Source: Candidatus Bathyarchaeota archaeon (GTDB taxonomy: Archaea > Thermoproteota > Bathyarchaeia > Bathyarchaeales > Bathyarchaeaceae). Taken from it: 11,513 nucleotides of DNA. The position numbers were made by a program, and so were the translations under genes. Below, one piece after another: positions 1 through 6,815 of this stretch (position 1 is the first letter of the stretch; the number at the start of each line of letters is the position of its first letter). Location: assembly GCA_029883255.1 (NCBI GenBank), contig JAOUJL010000029.1, positions 1 to 11,513 of the forward strand, read 5' to 3'. The notes under the pieces are model-generated. The model had not been told where the DNA came from and ran no database searches. It worked only from the letters and a program-made list of their open reading frames with translations.

Positions 1-1
1 G

Positions 2-829
2 GAAAACATCCGCACCTGCGGCGAATATTTCAAGCAAGGCTTCACCGCGCTTGGAATCAAGCCAGATAGTGTACAGTATCTCTGGGCTTCCGACATAGCT
101 AAAGACATAGGATACTGGGAAAAAGTTATCAGAATAGCCAAAAGCGTGTCGCTTCAAAGGACATGGCGAGCGTTACCCATCATGGGTCGAGAAATGAGCT
201 TAACGGACGTTGAAACCGCTTGGATGTACTACCCCTGCATGCAGGCAGCAGACATCTTCCACCTAGACCTCGACGTAGCATGTGCAGGAATGGATCAAAG
301 AAAAGCCCACATGCTAACAAGAGAAGTCTCAAACAAACTTCACAGGAAAAAACCCGTATGCGTCCACACTCATCTACTCATGGGACTCCAAGAACCAGGA
401 AAAGCCAAAGGAAAATTCGATGAAAACACAAACATAAACCTGCAAATCAGCTCAAAAATGTCCAAAAGCATACCCGGAAGCTGCATATTCATACACGACG
501 CACCAAACGAGATTAGAACAAAAATAAGAGCAGCCTACTGCCCGCCTAAACAAGCCCAAGGAAACCCAGTACTTGAATTAGCTGAATACACAGTGTTCAC
601 AGAAAGGAAAACCATGGAAATCTCACGACCACCCAAATATGGAGGACCGGAAACCTTTGAAAGCATTAGAGAGATAAAGAAAGCATACGTTGAAGGAAAA
701 CTTCATCCATTCGACCTAAAAAACGGCGTCGCAGAAGCCCTCATAGAAATTCTAAAGCCAGCTAGAGACTACTTCCAGAAACACCCACGAATATTGGAAA
801 AAATGATGAAAATCGGCGTCACAAGGTAA
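2..829 (+). CDS. tyrS: Tyrosyl-tRNA synthetase, 3' part (5' end outside window)
   Basis: Class I aminoacyl-tRNA synthetase that activates tyrosine with ATP and charges tRNA-Tyr in the cytoplasm. The reading frame is open from base 2 to the TAA at 827-829, giving 275 residues; archaeal TyrRS proteins usually have a little over 300, so the N-terminal part with the HIGH-type ATP signature lies outside the window. Diagnostic segments are visible: YPCMQAADIFHLDLDVACAG followed by MDQRKAHMLTRE (the tyrosine/ATP pocket region of archaeal TyrRS), the KMSKS loop in SSKMSKSIPGS at about bases 450-480, and AYCPPKQAQGNPVLELAEY after it. The MDQRK segment and AYCPP distinguish it from TrpRS. The small Toprim gene starts 5 bases after the stop, so the two are probably co-transcribed. 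An internal ATG at 146 is not the start, because conserved sequence continues upstream of it. Confidence 0.95.
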   Translation, partial: ENIRTCGEYFKQGFTALGIKPDSVQYLWASDIAKDIGYWEKVIRIAKSVSLQRTWRALPIMGREMSLTDVETAWMYYPCMQAADIFHLDLDVACAGMDQRKAHMLTREVSNKLHRKKPVCVHTHLLMGLQEPGKAKGKFDENTNINLQISSKMSKSIPGSCIFIHDAPNEIRTKIRAAYCPPKQAQGNPVLELAEYTVFTERKTMEISRPPKYGGPETFESIREIKKAYVEGKLHPFDLKNGVAEALIEILKPARDYFQKHPRILEKMMKIGVTR

Positions 830-834
830 AAGGG

Positions 835-1254
835 TTGTCAACTAGCCTAAAGAAACGAGTAGAAAAAGTTTTGCAGCTTCTGGACAGACTCGCAAAAGAA
901 TCAGCCAAAGGCACTCCAATAATCGTAGAAGGACGAAAAGACGTGAACACCCTACGCGCTTTAGCGATAAAAGGCGACATCATCTCAGCAAAAACTTCTG
1001 GAAGATCTCTTCTTGATGTCCTTGGTGAAGTAGAAAAACGAGGTAAACCCGAGGTCATCCTTTTGATGGATTTTGACCGACGTGGTAAAGAATGGACCAA
1101 ACGCTTCACAGAGCATTTTGAAAAAATGAGAATCAAACCCAACCTGTTTTTCTGGAATAGACTTCTAAGCCTTGTGGGGCGGGACGTTAGGGACATCGAA
1201 GGCCTGGCAACATACCTAGAGAACTTGAAGAAAAAATGTGGAAATAAGATCTGA
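835..1254 (+). CDS. Small stand-alone Toprim-domain protein (primase-like, UPF0292/COG1658 type)
   Basis: A 139-residue protein that is almost entirely a Toprim fold, the Mg-binding nucleotidyl-transfer/hydrolysis domain of primases, topoisomerases and RNase M5-like nucleases. The conserved glutamate is in IIVEGRKDVNTLRAL (Glu32) and the DxD motif is in ILLMDFDRRG (Asp79 and Asp81), so the metal-binding residues look intact. Archaea carry short proteins of this kind, annotated as small primase-like proteins; their substrate is not established. The start is TTG at 835, directly after AAAAGGG and 5 bases after the tyrS stop; no ATG or GTG fits better, and the next upstream in-frame codons give no start. 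It precedes archaeal dnaG, another Toprim protein, but a 128-base gap with its own likely promoter separates them. A nuclease role in RNA processing is possible but not shown by the sequence. Confidence 0.85.
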   Translation: MSTSLKKRVEKVLQLLDRLAKESAKGTPIIVEGRKDVNTLRALAIKGDIISAKTSGRSLLDVLGEVEKRGKPEVILLMDFDRRGKEWTKRFTEHFEKMRIKPNLFFWNRLLSLVGRDVRDIEGLATYLENLKKKCGNKI

Positions 1255-1297
1255 AGACTCTGCAATTCCATGGTTGAACTGAACGTGGAGGGCAGAT

Positions 1298-1311
1298 TCG
1301 GAAAGTATAAG
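1298..1311 (+). promoter_or_regulatory. Probable TATA promoter of dnaG
   Basis: A purine-rich BRE-like CGGAAAG is followed by TATAAG at 1306-1311 in the gap between the small Toprim gene and dnaG. It would place transcription start near 1334 and give a leader of roughly 50 bases. A second AT-rich candidate, CTAATTAAAG at 1321-1330, is possible. Confidence 0.4.
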
Positions 1312-1382
1312 AGGTGCCAACTAATTAAAGACTAAGCACATCTTATTGATGAGGTTAACTCTGTTGATTGAGGTGAAAGTTG

Positions 1383-2525
1383 ATGGGAACATCACAGTCG
1401 ATTACTGTAAAGTATGTTATCCGCGCGAAGTTCGAAGTAGAGGGAGTTGTTGAAAAATCGGATGCAATCGGAGCTGTTTTTGGTCAAACAGAAGGATTGT
1501 TTGGACCTGAACTGGACCTCCGAGAACTCCAAAAGTCAGGAAGAATAGGAAGAATAGAGATCCAGTTAAAATCGGAAAAAGACAAAACCACAGGCGCATT
1601 GCTCATCCCCACTAGTCTGGACAGAGTCTCCACAGTCATTCTTGCAGCAAGCCTTGAGAGCATAGATAGAGTAGGGCCATGCGCAGCAAAGGTCACCTTA
1701 GAAAAAATCGAGGACATCCGCAACGCAAGGCGAACGGCAATTATCAAGAGAGCAAAAGAAATCCTCCACAAATGGACCATCGAAGCCATTCCAGGCACCG
1801 AGGAAATCTTTAGAGAAGTTTCAGAAACTTTAAGACTAGCCAGAGTCGAAGCATATGGACCGGAAAAACTAACAGCTGGACCAGACATTGAAAGCGCAAA
1901 AGAAATAATAATCGTCGAGGGAAGAGCCGACATAATAAACCTGTTAAGATGCGGCATACAAAACGTCATAGCCGTTGAAGGCGCCAAAATACCGCAAAGC
2001 ATCATAAAACTGTCCAAAGAAAAGGAAGCTACAGCATTCCTAGACGGAGACAGAGGAGGGGACCTCATACTCAAAGAGTTACTGCAAGTGACCAACGTCA
2101 AATATGTGGCTAGAGCTCCTACAGGCAAGGAAGTGGAGGAGTTAACTCCCATACAGGTTGCGACAGCCCTTCAGCACAGAGTACCCGTTAGAAAACCCAA
2201 AGCTAAGAGACCGCGAGAACGCCAAAGGATACTCGTTCCAAAACGAATTGTTGAAGTTACCAAAGAACTTGATGGAACATTAGAAGCAGTTTTGTTTGAT
2301 GCAAAAATGAAAAAAATGGAGCGACTGCCGGTGAGTAAACTTGCTGAAAAACTTCAACAGACCAAGGATGTGGACACCGTAGTCTTTGATGGTGTAATTA
2401 CGCAAAGACTTGTAGACGTGGCGAATGAAAAAAACATCAAATATCTCGTTGCGGCTCGTCTCTCAGATGCAGTAAAACAGCCCTTAGGCATCCATCTGCT
2501 AACTTTCACGGATGTGAGAGGTTAG
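1383..2525 (+). CDS. dnaG: Archaeal DnaG-like primase (exosome-associated Toprim protein)
   Basis: Archaeal DnaG is a Toprim protein related to bacterial primase. In studied archaea it is a stable subunit of the RNA exosome, where it helps bind A-rich RNA, and it has also been reported to make primers. The N-terminal archaeal domain (VKYVIRAKFEVEGVVEKSDA, FGQTEGLFGPELDLRELQK) is followed by Toprim at about residues 173-255: Glu179 in EIIIVEGRADIINLLRCG and the DxD in FLDGDRGGD. The C-terminal about 110 residues begin with a basic linker (RKPKAKRPRERQR). The full length of 380 residues is near normal. I chose ATG 1383: GAGGTGA at 1370-1376 sits 6 bases before it. TTG 1380, immediately upstream in frame, would leave only 3 bases. 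A pyrimidine tract TCTTTCTCTCCT directly after the stop (2526-2537) could help end transcription. Pelota follows, so this is an RNA-quality neighbourhood. Confidence 0.95.
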   Translation: MGTSQSITVKYVIRAKFEVEGVVEKSDAIGAVFGQTEGLFGPELDLRELQKSGRIGRIEIQLKSEKDKTTGALLIPTSLDRVSTVILAASLESIDRVGPCAAKVTLEKIEDIRNARRTAIIKRAKEILHKWTIEAIPGTEEIFREVSETLRLARVEAYGPEKLTAGPDIESAKEIIIVEGRADIINLLRCGIQNVIAVEGAKIPQSIIKLSKEKEATAFLDGDRGGDLILKELLQVTNVKYVARAPTGKEVEELTPIQVATALQHRVPVRKPKAKRPRERQRILVPKRIVEVTKELDGTLEAVLFDAKMKKMERLPVSKLAEKLQQTKDVDTVVFDGVITQRLVDVANEKNIKYLVAARLSDAVKQPLGIHLLTFTDVRG

Positions 2526-2565
2526 TCTTTCTCTCCTAAAAGGGTAAAGCGCCATTATATTCTCA

Positions 2566-2580
2566 ACGCTTTTTAATGAT
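2566..2580 (+). promoter_or_regulatory. Probable TATA promoter of pelota
   Basis: CGCTTTTTAATGAT contains an A/T box centred near 2573, about 55 bases before the TTG start of pelota. It would put transcription start near 2600 and leave room for the AAGGAA ribosome-binding site at 2615-2620. Confidence 0.4.
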
Positions 2581-2628
2581 AGCTCTTCTATTGCATAGCG
2601 TACTATAGCTCGAAAAGGAAGCGTCGTA

Positions 2629-3708
2629 TTGAAAACTCTGAAGATGAATATCAAAAAGGGCGTTGTGAAGGTTTCGCCAGACAGCTTAGACGATCTCTGG
2701 CACTTGTATAACATAATTCTTAAGGGTGACGAAGTGCATGCGCGAACTACCCGTGAAATAAGAGTTGAAGCGCATTATGCACGCCCAAAAAGAGGGAAGA
2801 GAGTACCGGTTTTTTTGGGGGTAAAAGTTGAAAAAGTGCTTTGGGACAAAAGCTTGAATCGACTAAGGATATATGGAATCGTCTGCAAGGCACCTGAGAA
2901 GATAAACGTGAAGGGCGAGCATCACACCATAAACGTAGCTATGAACAGGCCCATAACCATCGTGAAATCCAAGTGGTCTAAGCATCAAATTGACCGAGTA
3001 CTCAGGGCAAGTCGAGCTAAGGGGGCACCTCTCATTGTGATGTCTATAGACGACGAAGAATTTTGTGTAGCTGTTTTGAGACAGTACGGCGTCGACGTTA
3101 AGGTGGAGGAAAAGACGAGGCTTCCGGGGAAGTTGGAGGCTGAAAAAAGGACAAGTGCAGTGCGTGGGTTTTTTAAATCCGCTCTGAAATCATTGGAGGA
3201 AGTGTGGATTTCCCTTCGTAGCCCAATTGTCATAATTGGTCCCGGATTTATGAAAAACAATTTTGCCAAGTATATCAATGGCGAGGCTTCAGATGTTGCA
3301 CGTGCTGTCATCGACGTAAAGGGTGTGAACAGCGGAGGCTTGGCTGGAATACAAGAAGCGTTGCGTTCAGGAGTCTTCACGAAGGCGTTAAAGCATGTGC
3401 GAGTGGCTGAAGAAACCAAGGTCATAGAGGAAGTGCTTGAGCGACTTGGAAAAGGTAGGTCAGACGTAACGTATGGATTCGCCGAGGTGGAGAAAGCAAG
3501 CTTGTTTGGCGCTGTTGAAAAGCTTCTATTAGCAGATACAGCGTTAAGGGAAGCACCAGACGAAAAGAGAACGGCTCTAGAGAAGCTCATGAGAGAAGTT
3601 GAACAAAGGGGCGGACAAATCAGCGTCATTAGCACAGAACATGAAGCAGGAGCAAAACTGCTTGGACTAGGTGGTATCGCTGCTCTTCTTCGTTTTCAAA
3701 TGGGTTAA
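2629..3708 (+). CDS. pelA: Pelota (aPelota/Dom34), ribosome rescue factor
   Basis: Pelota is an eRF1-like protein that, with aEF1A and ABCE1 in archaea, recognises stalled ribosomes with an empty A site and promotes subunit splitting and mRNA surveillance. All three domains are present in 359 residues, the usual length. The N-terminal Sm-like domain (1 to about 130) has the family hallmarks DSLDDLWHLYNII and LGVKVEKVLWD. The central domain (about 135-250) has VMSIDDEEFCVAVLRQYGV and PIVIIGPGFMKNNFAKYI and, as expected for Pelota, lacks the GGQ of release factors. The C-terminal domain ends with VISTEHEAGAKLLGLGGIAA. The start is TTG 2629: AAGGAA lies 8 bases upstream, and translation from here gives MKTLKMNIKKG, which matches the MK-initial N-terminus of the family. 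An ATG five codons later would cut into that strand. It is convergent with the nucleotidyltransferase gene, 66 bases away. Confidence 0.96.
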   Translation: MKTLKMNIKKGVVKVSPDSLDDLWHLYNIILKGDEVHARTTREIRVEAHYARPKRGKRVPVFLGVKVEKVLWDKSLNRLRIYGIVCKAPEKINVKGEHHTINVAMNRPITIVKSKWSKHQIDRVLRASRAKGAPLIVMSIDDEEFCVAVLRQYGVDVKVEEKTRLPGKLEAEKRTSAVRGFFKSALKSLEEVWISLRSPIVIIGPGFMKNNFAKYINGEASDVARAVIDVKGVNSGGLAGIQEALRSGVFTKALKHVRVAEETKVIEEVLERLGKGRSDVTYGFAEVEKASLFGAVEKLLLADTALREAPDEKRTALEKLMREVEQRGGQISVISTEHEAGAKLLGLGGIAALLRFQMG

Positions 3709-3774
3709 GCGCGTATCATTGCACCCTTGTTTAGATACAAAATTCTCTCTGGATACTCCATTTCTAGATGCCGA

Positions 3775-4488
3775 CTATTTTCCATAAAGCTTGAGACGTC
3801 TACGGACTGCAGGATTCTGATCGGCAAGCTTTTTCAGAACCATCTCGAAAGTTTCATTCGGCAACAGTTCTCTCTCTATGAAGACGCCTGTTCTGCCAAT
3901 CTTGTCGCGACGTAAAAGGGCGCGAACGCGATCGCGGACTGTGCTGACAGAAATGCCTAAAAGACCAGCAACCGTTTCTTCTCGTCCCACAATGGTGTTT
4001 TCAATGTGGCCCTCCGGCGTGGGTTCAATTAACATAAGTCTTTTGTCCACACCTGAGACACGCATTTCTTTTCTAAGCGGAGAAAGAGATACTTCGCCGC
4101 CAAATTTGTAGAAGTCTTTCTCTACGGGGCGAAGCTTTACGAGTGGGAATGATATACACCTTTGCTTATCGATCTCGATGTAACCTTTGATGGCATATAA
4201 TGGCGTAGCTTGCAGAACAATTCGACGATTAACAGAGACACCCGCGTTTCGAAGAGTGTTTTCTATGATGAAAGAGGAGGGCGGGTCTGGCAGAAACACG
4301 TCGACGTCGCTCTTGTCTGAAACGTCGCCTCGCGCAATGCTTCCGTGTGCAATAGAGTGCAGATGGAACTGATTAAGAATCTCCATTATCTGAACTGCTT
4401 TAGACCGCAGCTCCTTCAACAGGCTCCAGTGTTTCTTATCGTAAACAACTTCTACGCGTTCGGCACGCCTTACAGGTTTTTTAGTCAT
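3775..4488 (-). CDS. Minimal nucleotidyltransferase domain fused to C-terminal helix-turn-helix
   Basis: A 237-residue protein resembling the archaeal predicted nucleotidyltransferases of the COG2413 type. Residues about 25-110 form a pol-beta-like NTase core: the G-S motif and the metal-binding aspartates are in HGSIARGDVSDKSDVDVF (Gly49, Ser50, Asp61, Asp63), with GYIEID near 102-107 as a possible third carboxylate. Residues about 168-195 (REETVAGLLGISVSTVRDRV) look like a helix-turn-helix. Such proteins may add a nucleotide to RNA or protein, or act in an autoregulated toxin-like way, but no antitoxin partner is adjacent. I chose ATG 4488 because GGTGG at 4494-4498 is 5 bases upstream. The ATG at 4515 lies almost on top of the likely TATA box (ACTTAAATT, about 4519-4527). 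The substrate is unknown. Confidence 0.85.
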   Translation of the reverse strand: MTKKPVRRAERVEVVYDKKHWSLLKELRSKAVQIMEILNQFHLHSIAHGSIARGDVSDKSDVDVFLPDPPSSFIIENTLRNAGVSVNRRIVLQATPLYAIKGYIEIDKQRCISFPLVKLRPVEKDFYKFGGEVSLSPLRKEMRVSGVDKRLMLIEPTPEGHIENTIVGREETVAGLLGISVSTVRDRVRALLRRDKIGRTGVFIERELLPNETFEMVLKKLADQNPAVRRRLKLYGK

Positions 4489-4516
4489 TATCGTCCACCG
4501 ACTGGAGGAAAGCATT

Positions 4517-4530
4517 CAACCAATTTAAGT
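4517..4530 (-). promoter_or_regulatory. Probable TATA promoter of the nucleotidyltransferase gene
   Basis: On the minus strand, CTTACTTAAATTGG lies about 35 bases upstream of ATG 4488. It would place transcription start near 4498, giving a very short leader that just includes the GGTGG ribosome-binding site. This supports the shorter start over ATG 4515. Confidence 0.4.
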
Positions 4531-4605
4531 AAGAGCATGTATTCCAACTCTACAAAAACTATGACAACGCGTTATTTAGTTAATTCCTTAGAGGAAACGA
4601 ATCAA

Positions 4606-5018
4606 ATGCCGTATGTATGGTATGCAATAGAAAAGGCGCAGTCTTCATGCGCCCCTATTCTGGAGAAAAGCTTTGCGGAAGATGCTTTTGTAAATCAATA
4701 GAAAACAAGATTCGGGCAACAATCTCCAAGTATGACATGCTTAAACCAAACGACAAAATCATGGTAGCGGTTTCCGGCGGAAAAGACAGCGTGACGCTTC
4801 TATACATACTAGCGAAGAAGGAAAAAGCTTTCCATGAAGCCACGCTTTGCGCAGTCGCAATCAACGAAGGAATAGAGGTTACTGAGACAAGGCGTTAAAA
4901 ATCGCCATGGAAAACTACAAAATGTGTGGAGAACCAGCGATTGTGGAACTACGCAAATCTTGTCAAATGTTAAAAAATTTGGGTGTGCTATAAAAAAGTC
5001 TGGAGAAAAAAGAGTTTC
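4606..5018 (+). pseudogene. Decayed TtuA/NcsA-type tRNA 2-thiolation ATPase gene
   Basis: Intact members of this family are PP-loop adenylating enzymes of about 300 residues that thiolate uridine in tRNA, using Cys-bound zinc and an Fe-S cluster. Here only the N-terminal third remains recognisable. The zinc-finger part survives (CMVCNRKGAVFMRPYSGEKL then CGRCFC), followed by the P-loop VAVSGGKDSVTLLYILAK and AVAINEGI. Lesions: the probable ATG at 4606 is out of frame with the CMVC zinc pair at 4614; one base is missing around 4875-4877, after NEGI; in the restored frame GY-stop-DKALKIAMEN carries TGA at 4883-4885 where relatives have an arginine codon; the frame then ends again at about 4990. 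GVCYKKVWRKKSF at about 4980-5018 faintly recalls the family's CTYCGVWRR element, so the middle is probably shortened. The C-terminal half is absent, replaced by a convergent radical SAM gene. A translated 93-residue product from ATG 4617 would lack half the enzyme. Confidence 0.8.
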
Positions 5019-5107
5019 GGTGGAATCGTAAACTTTTATAGAAAATGCGTAAAACATTCCATCATCAAAAAGGTTGTGAGCGTTGATGAACTATGTTCTT
5101 CGCTATG

Positions 5108-6109
5108 CTACGCTTCAATGAAATTGCGAAAGAACTGTTTGAATACGTTGTCCCACTCTGTGTACGCGCGGAAAAAACGTTTCTCTTTCATAAGCTTTGA
5201 TATAAAAGAAAATTCTATAAAACATTGATTAAGACATCGTTCGCAATTTTGGTTTATTAAGTTAATGGGTGTAGAATCGTTTACGTTGCCCATAGGTTTT
5301 TTATTGAAACACGGTTTTACTTTCCCATCCCAATAGATATTTATCATGTAATTCCCCGCTTGACACGATATGCGTCGGTCAAGACCCAGATATGCCCGCT
5401 TAACTTCAAGCAAGTACTCTTTAGCGTTCAACAAACGATAGCCTTCATTTTTGAGTTCTAGCAATTCATCTATAACTTTAACTAACTCTTGCTTAGTGAA
5501 CCATATTTCTTCGAGCGGTCCAAGTCCTGGATCAGGGAAACATAGAGTTGAAGGTGTATTGAATTCCTCGTCGAATTTTTTAATCATTTCACAGTATTCA
5601 TGTATGTTGTGCTTTGCAAGGATAATAATCGCCGATCTAGGAATCTTGTACTTTTCTAATAATTTTAGACCTCTTAACGCCTTCTTTAACTGACCTTTAT
5701 GATTACGCACGTTATCCGCGATTTCTGCGTTCAACGAATCTATTGAAACATTAACTGAATCTATACCAACATCTTTCATTTTCTTTACTATCTTTTCCGT
5801 GAGCAAGGTTCCATTTGTTGGTGAATTTACATTATAACCTTTTTTCTTTAGATACGTCACAAAATCAAAATAACTTGGGTGGAGTAAGGGCTCACCACCA
5901 GTTAAACTCCAATTATAAAAGCCCATGGAACTGAAGACCTCTACGGCTTTCTCAAAAATTTTCATGCCCATAAAACTTTTTTTCATACGCCAAAAGAGAC
6001 ACATTTTGCAACGGCAACTACACGCGCTTGTGATAAACATATTTACAAAACGGCATGTGTTGACACATTCAAGAAATTTGTATTTAATTTGTTTAATTGG
6101 AAGATTCAT
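5108..6109 (-). CDS. Radical SAM protein with C-terminal twitch/SPASM-like cysteine cluster
   Basis: A 333-residue radical SAM enzyme. The [4Fe-4S]/S-adenosylmethionine motif CxxxCxxC is in SACSCRCKMCLFW near the N-terminus, followed by the SAM-binding SLTGGEPLLHPSYFDF and, later, SPTNGTLLTEKIV and VNVSIDSLNAE on the TIM-barrel strands. The C-terminus has a second cysteine set (SCQAGNYMINIYWDGKVKPC, then NCERCLNQC) typical of twitch/SPASM auxiliary-cluster domains used in peptide or sugar-linked modification. I chose ATG 6109 because GAGGAAG at 6117-6123 is 7 bases upstream; the ATG at 6157 has no such site. The gene is noticeably richer in A/T and AT-ending codons than tyrS, dnaG and pelota, suggesting later arrival. 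No small precursor-peptide gene is visible within about 270 bases upstream, so the substrate is unknown. It converges on the decayed TtuA-like gene. Confidence 0.9.
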   Translation of the reverse strand: MNLPIKQIKYKFLECVNTCRFVNMFITSACSCRCKMCLFWRMKKSFMGMKIFEKAVEVFSSMGFYNWSLTGGEPLLHPSYFDFVTYLKKKGYNVNSPTNGTLLTEKIVKKMKDVGIDSVNVSIDSLNAEIADNVRNHKGQLKKALRGLKLLEKYKIPRSAIIILAKHNIHEYCEMIKKFDEEFNTPSTLCFPDPGLGPLEEIWFTKQELVKVIDELLELKNEGYRLLNAKEYLLEVKRAYLGLDRRISCQAGNYMINIYWDGKVKPCFNKKPMGNVNDSTPINLINQNCERCLNQCFIEFSFISKLMKEKRFFRAYTEWDNVFKQFFRNFIEA

Positions 6110-6116
6110 TTCAAGT

Positions 6117-6123
6117 CTTCCTC
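6117..6123 (-). promoter_or_regulatory. Ribosome-binding site deciding the radical SAM start
   Basis: On the minus strand this reads GAGGAAG, 7 bases before ATG 6109. The in-frame ATG at 6157 has no comparable site, so the shorter protein is preferred. Confidence 0.65.
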
Positions 6124-6169
6124 TAAAATAATTGATTTGATTAATGCATAGAAGCAATGTGTAGGATGA

Positions 6170-6183
6170 GAAAAATAAAAGCT
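6170..6183 (-). promoter_or_regulatory. Probable TATA promoter of the radical SAM gene
   Basis: The minus strand reads AAGCTTTTATTTTT here, an A/T box about 65 bases upstream of ATG 6109. Transcription would start near 6150, downstream of nothing else coding, and give a leader of about 40 bases containing the ribosome-binding site. Confidence 0.4.
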
Positions 6184-6383
6184 TTTCTTCTCCAAAGTAT
6201 GTGTAGGTCAGAACTCTAAGACTTCGTTAAAGGCTTGTTTCTCTGAGGGTACTCAATCTTTAATCCCCAAAAATAACCCGTATATCCTCTGTATTTATTC
6301 TATAGAAGCTGTGCATTTATAAGCAACCATCTGAGCGCGCGTAGTTGTCTCAAGCCATTTCAGAACTGTCCATATTAGTAGAA

Positions 6384-6700
6384 AGCGGCGGGTCACTGAG
6401 GCTCGACGTCCAGTTTTCACCAAGCCCCTCAACCTCTTTACTCCTACCCGCGACCCCTCGAGCGCTGCACGTCCAAGCTTAGGTTGCTCCCTCCCGGGCC
6501 TGGCCAGGTTCGCCTGGTGAACGTATTTGACAGCCTCCCTACGAAGGCTGCCCCACGACCGCCAGCCCCAAGGGACGGATACTCACGGCCAGAAGGCTGA
6601 GGTTCCTGATGATCTTTGATGCCTCACCTTAGCGGTCAGCCCGTCGTAAAGAGGGTTTACGGTTCAGGGGACCCCTAGCCCCCCGCCTAGACCCGCCGCC
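6384..6700 (-). ncRNA. ffs: Archaeal signal recognition particle (7S) RNA
   Basis: The RNA scaffold of the signal recognition particle, which binds SRP54 and SRP19 and targets nascent membrane and secreted proteins. Read on the minus strand, it starts GGCGGCGGGTCTAGGCGG at 6700, as archaeal 7S RNAs do. Its ends close as helix 1: GCGGCGGGTC (6699-6690) is perfectly complementary to GACCCGCCGC (6394-6385), and AGGC (6688-6685) pairs with GCCT (6402-6399). Helix 8, the SRP54 site, is recognisable in CCTGGCCAGGCCCGGGAGGG followed by AGCA (about 6509-6486), with a GGGA tetraloop. Helix 6, the SRP19 site, is the CAGCCT/AGGCTG hairpin at 6531-6550. The length of about 317 bases is normal. The exact ends are set from helix 1. 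The region is strikingly G/C-rich against its surroundings, as expected for a structured RNA. Confidence 0.95.
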
Positions 6701-6720
6701 AAGAGAATTGGTAACTTCCA

Positions 6721-6735
6721 ATGGTATAAAAGTTT
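6721..6735 (-). promoter_or_regulatory. TATA promoter of the SRP RNA gene
   Basis: The minus strand reads AAACTTTTATACCAT, with the box TTTTATACC at 6731-6723. Its centre is 26-27 bases from the first base of the RNA at 6700, the standard archaeal spacing. On the plus strand the same site reads GGTATAAAAG and could also drive the divergent HAD-kinase gene, with a transcription start near 6755. Confidence 0.8.
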
Positions 6736-6803
6736 ATCAATGCTTAAGTACGGGGATGTCTTTTTCAGAAAGTTATTCAAAGCATTAGACCGTATTGTCA
6801 GAA

Positions 6804-6809
6804 GAGGAG
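6804..6809 (+). promoter_or_regulatory. Ribosome-binding site deciding the HAD-kinase start
   Basis: GAGGAG ends 6 bases before GTG 6816, ideal spacing. The in-frame TTG at 6795 has no purine-rich site ahead of it. Confidence 0.55.
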
Positions 6810-6815
6810 AGAATA

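Noticed and set aside
1255..1382. Possible C/D-box RNA in the gap before dnaG (TTGATGA near 1346)
   Set aside because: No paired CTGA D box follows at suitable spacing, and the region is better explained as promoter and leader of dnaG.
1484..2152. Long minus-strand open frame of 222 codons
   Set aside because: It lies wholly antisense to dnaG, whose motifs are unmistakable; its Ser/Leu-rich product is a shadow of the coding strand.
2985..3635. Minus-strand open frame of 216 codons
   Set aside because: It is antisense to pelota and has no recognisable motifs.
4345..4701. Plus-strand frame crossing from the nucleotidyltransferase gene into the ttuA-like remnant
   Set aside because: It is antisense to the nucleotidyltransferase N-terminus, then reads the ttuA-like sequence in the wrong frame.
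4983..5228. Plus-strand frame after the ttuA-like remnant
   Set aside because: Its first residues (CYKKVWRKKSF) may be ttuA debris, but the rest does not resemble the family and its second half is antisense to the radical SAM gene.
6110..6383. Possible riboswitch, precursor peptide or tRNA between the radical SAM and SRP RNA genes
   Set aside because: No cloverleaf, no GTTCRA T-loop pattern, no open frame with a ribosome-binding site; only TATA-like boxes are visible.
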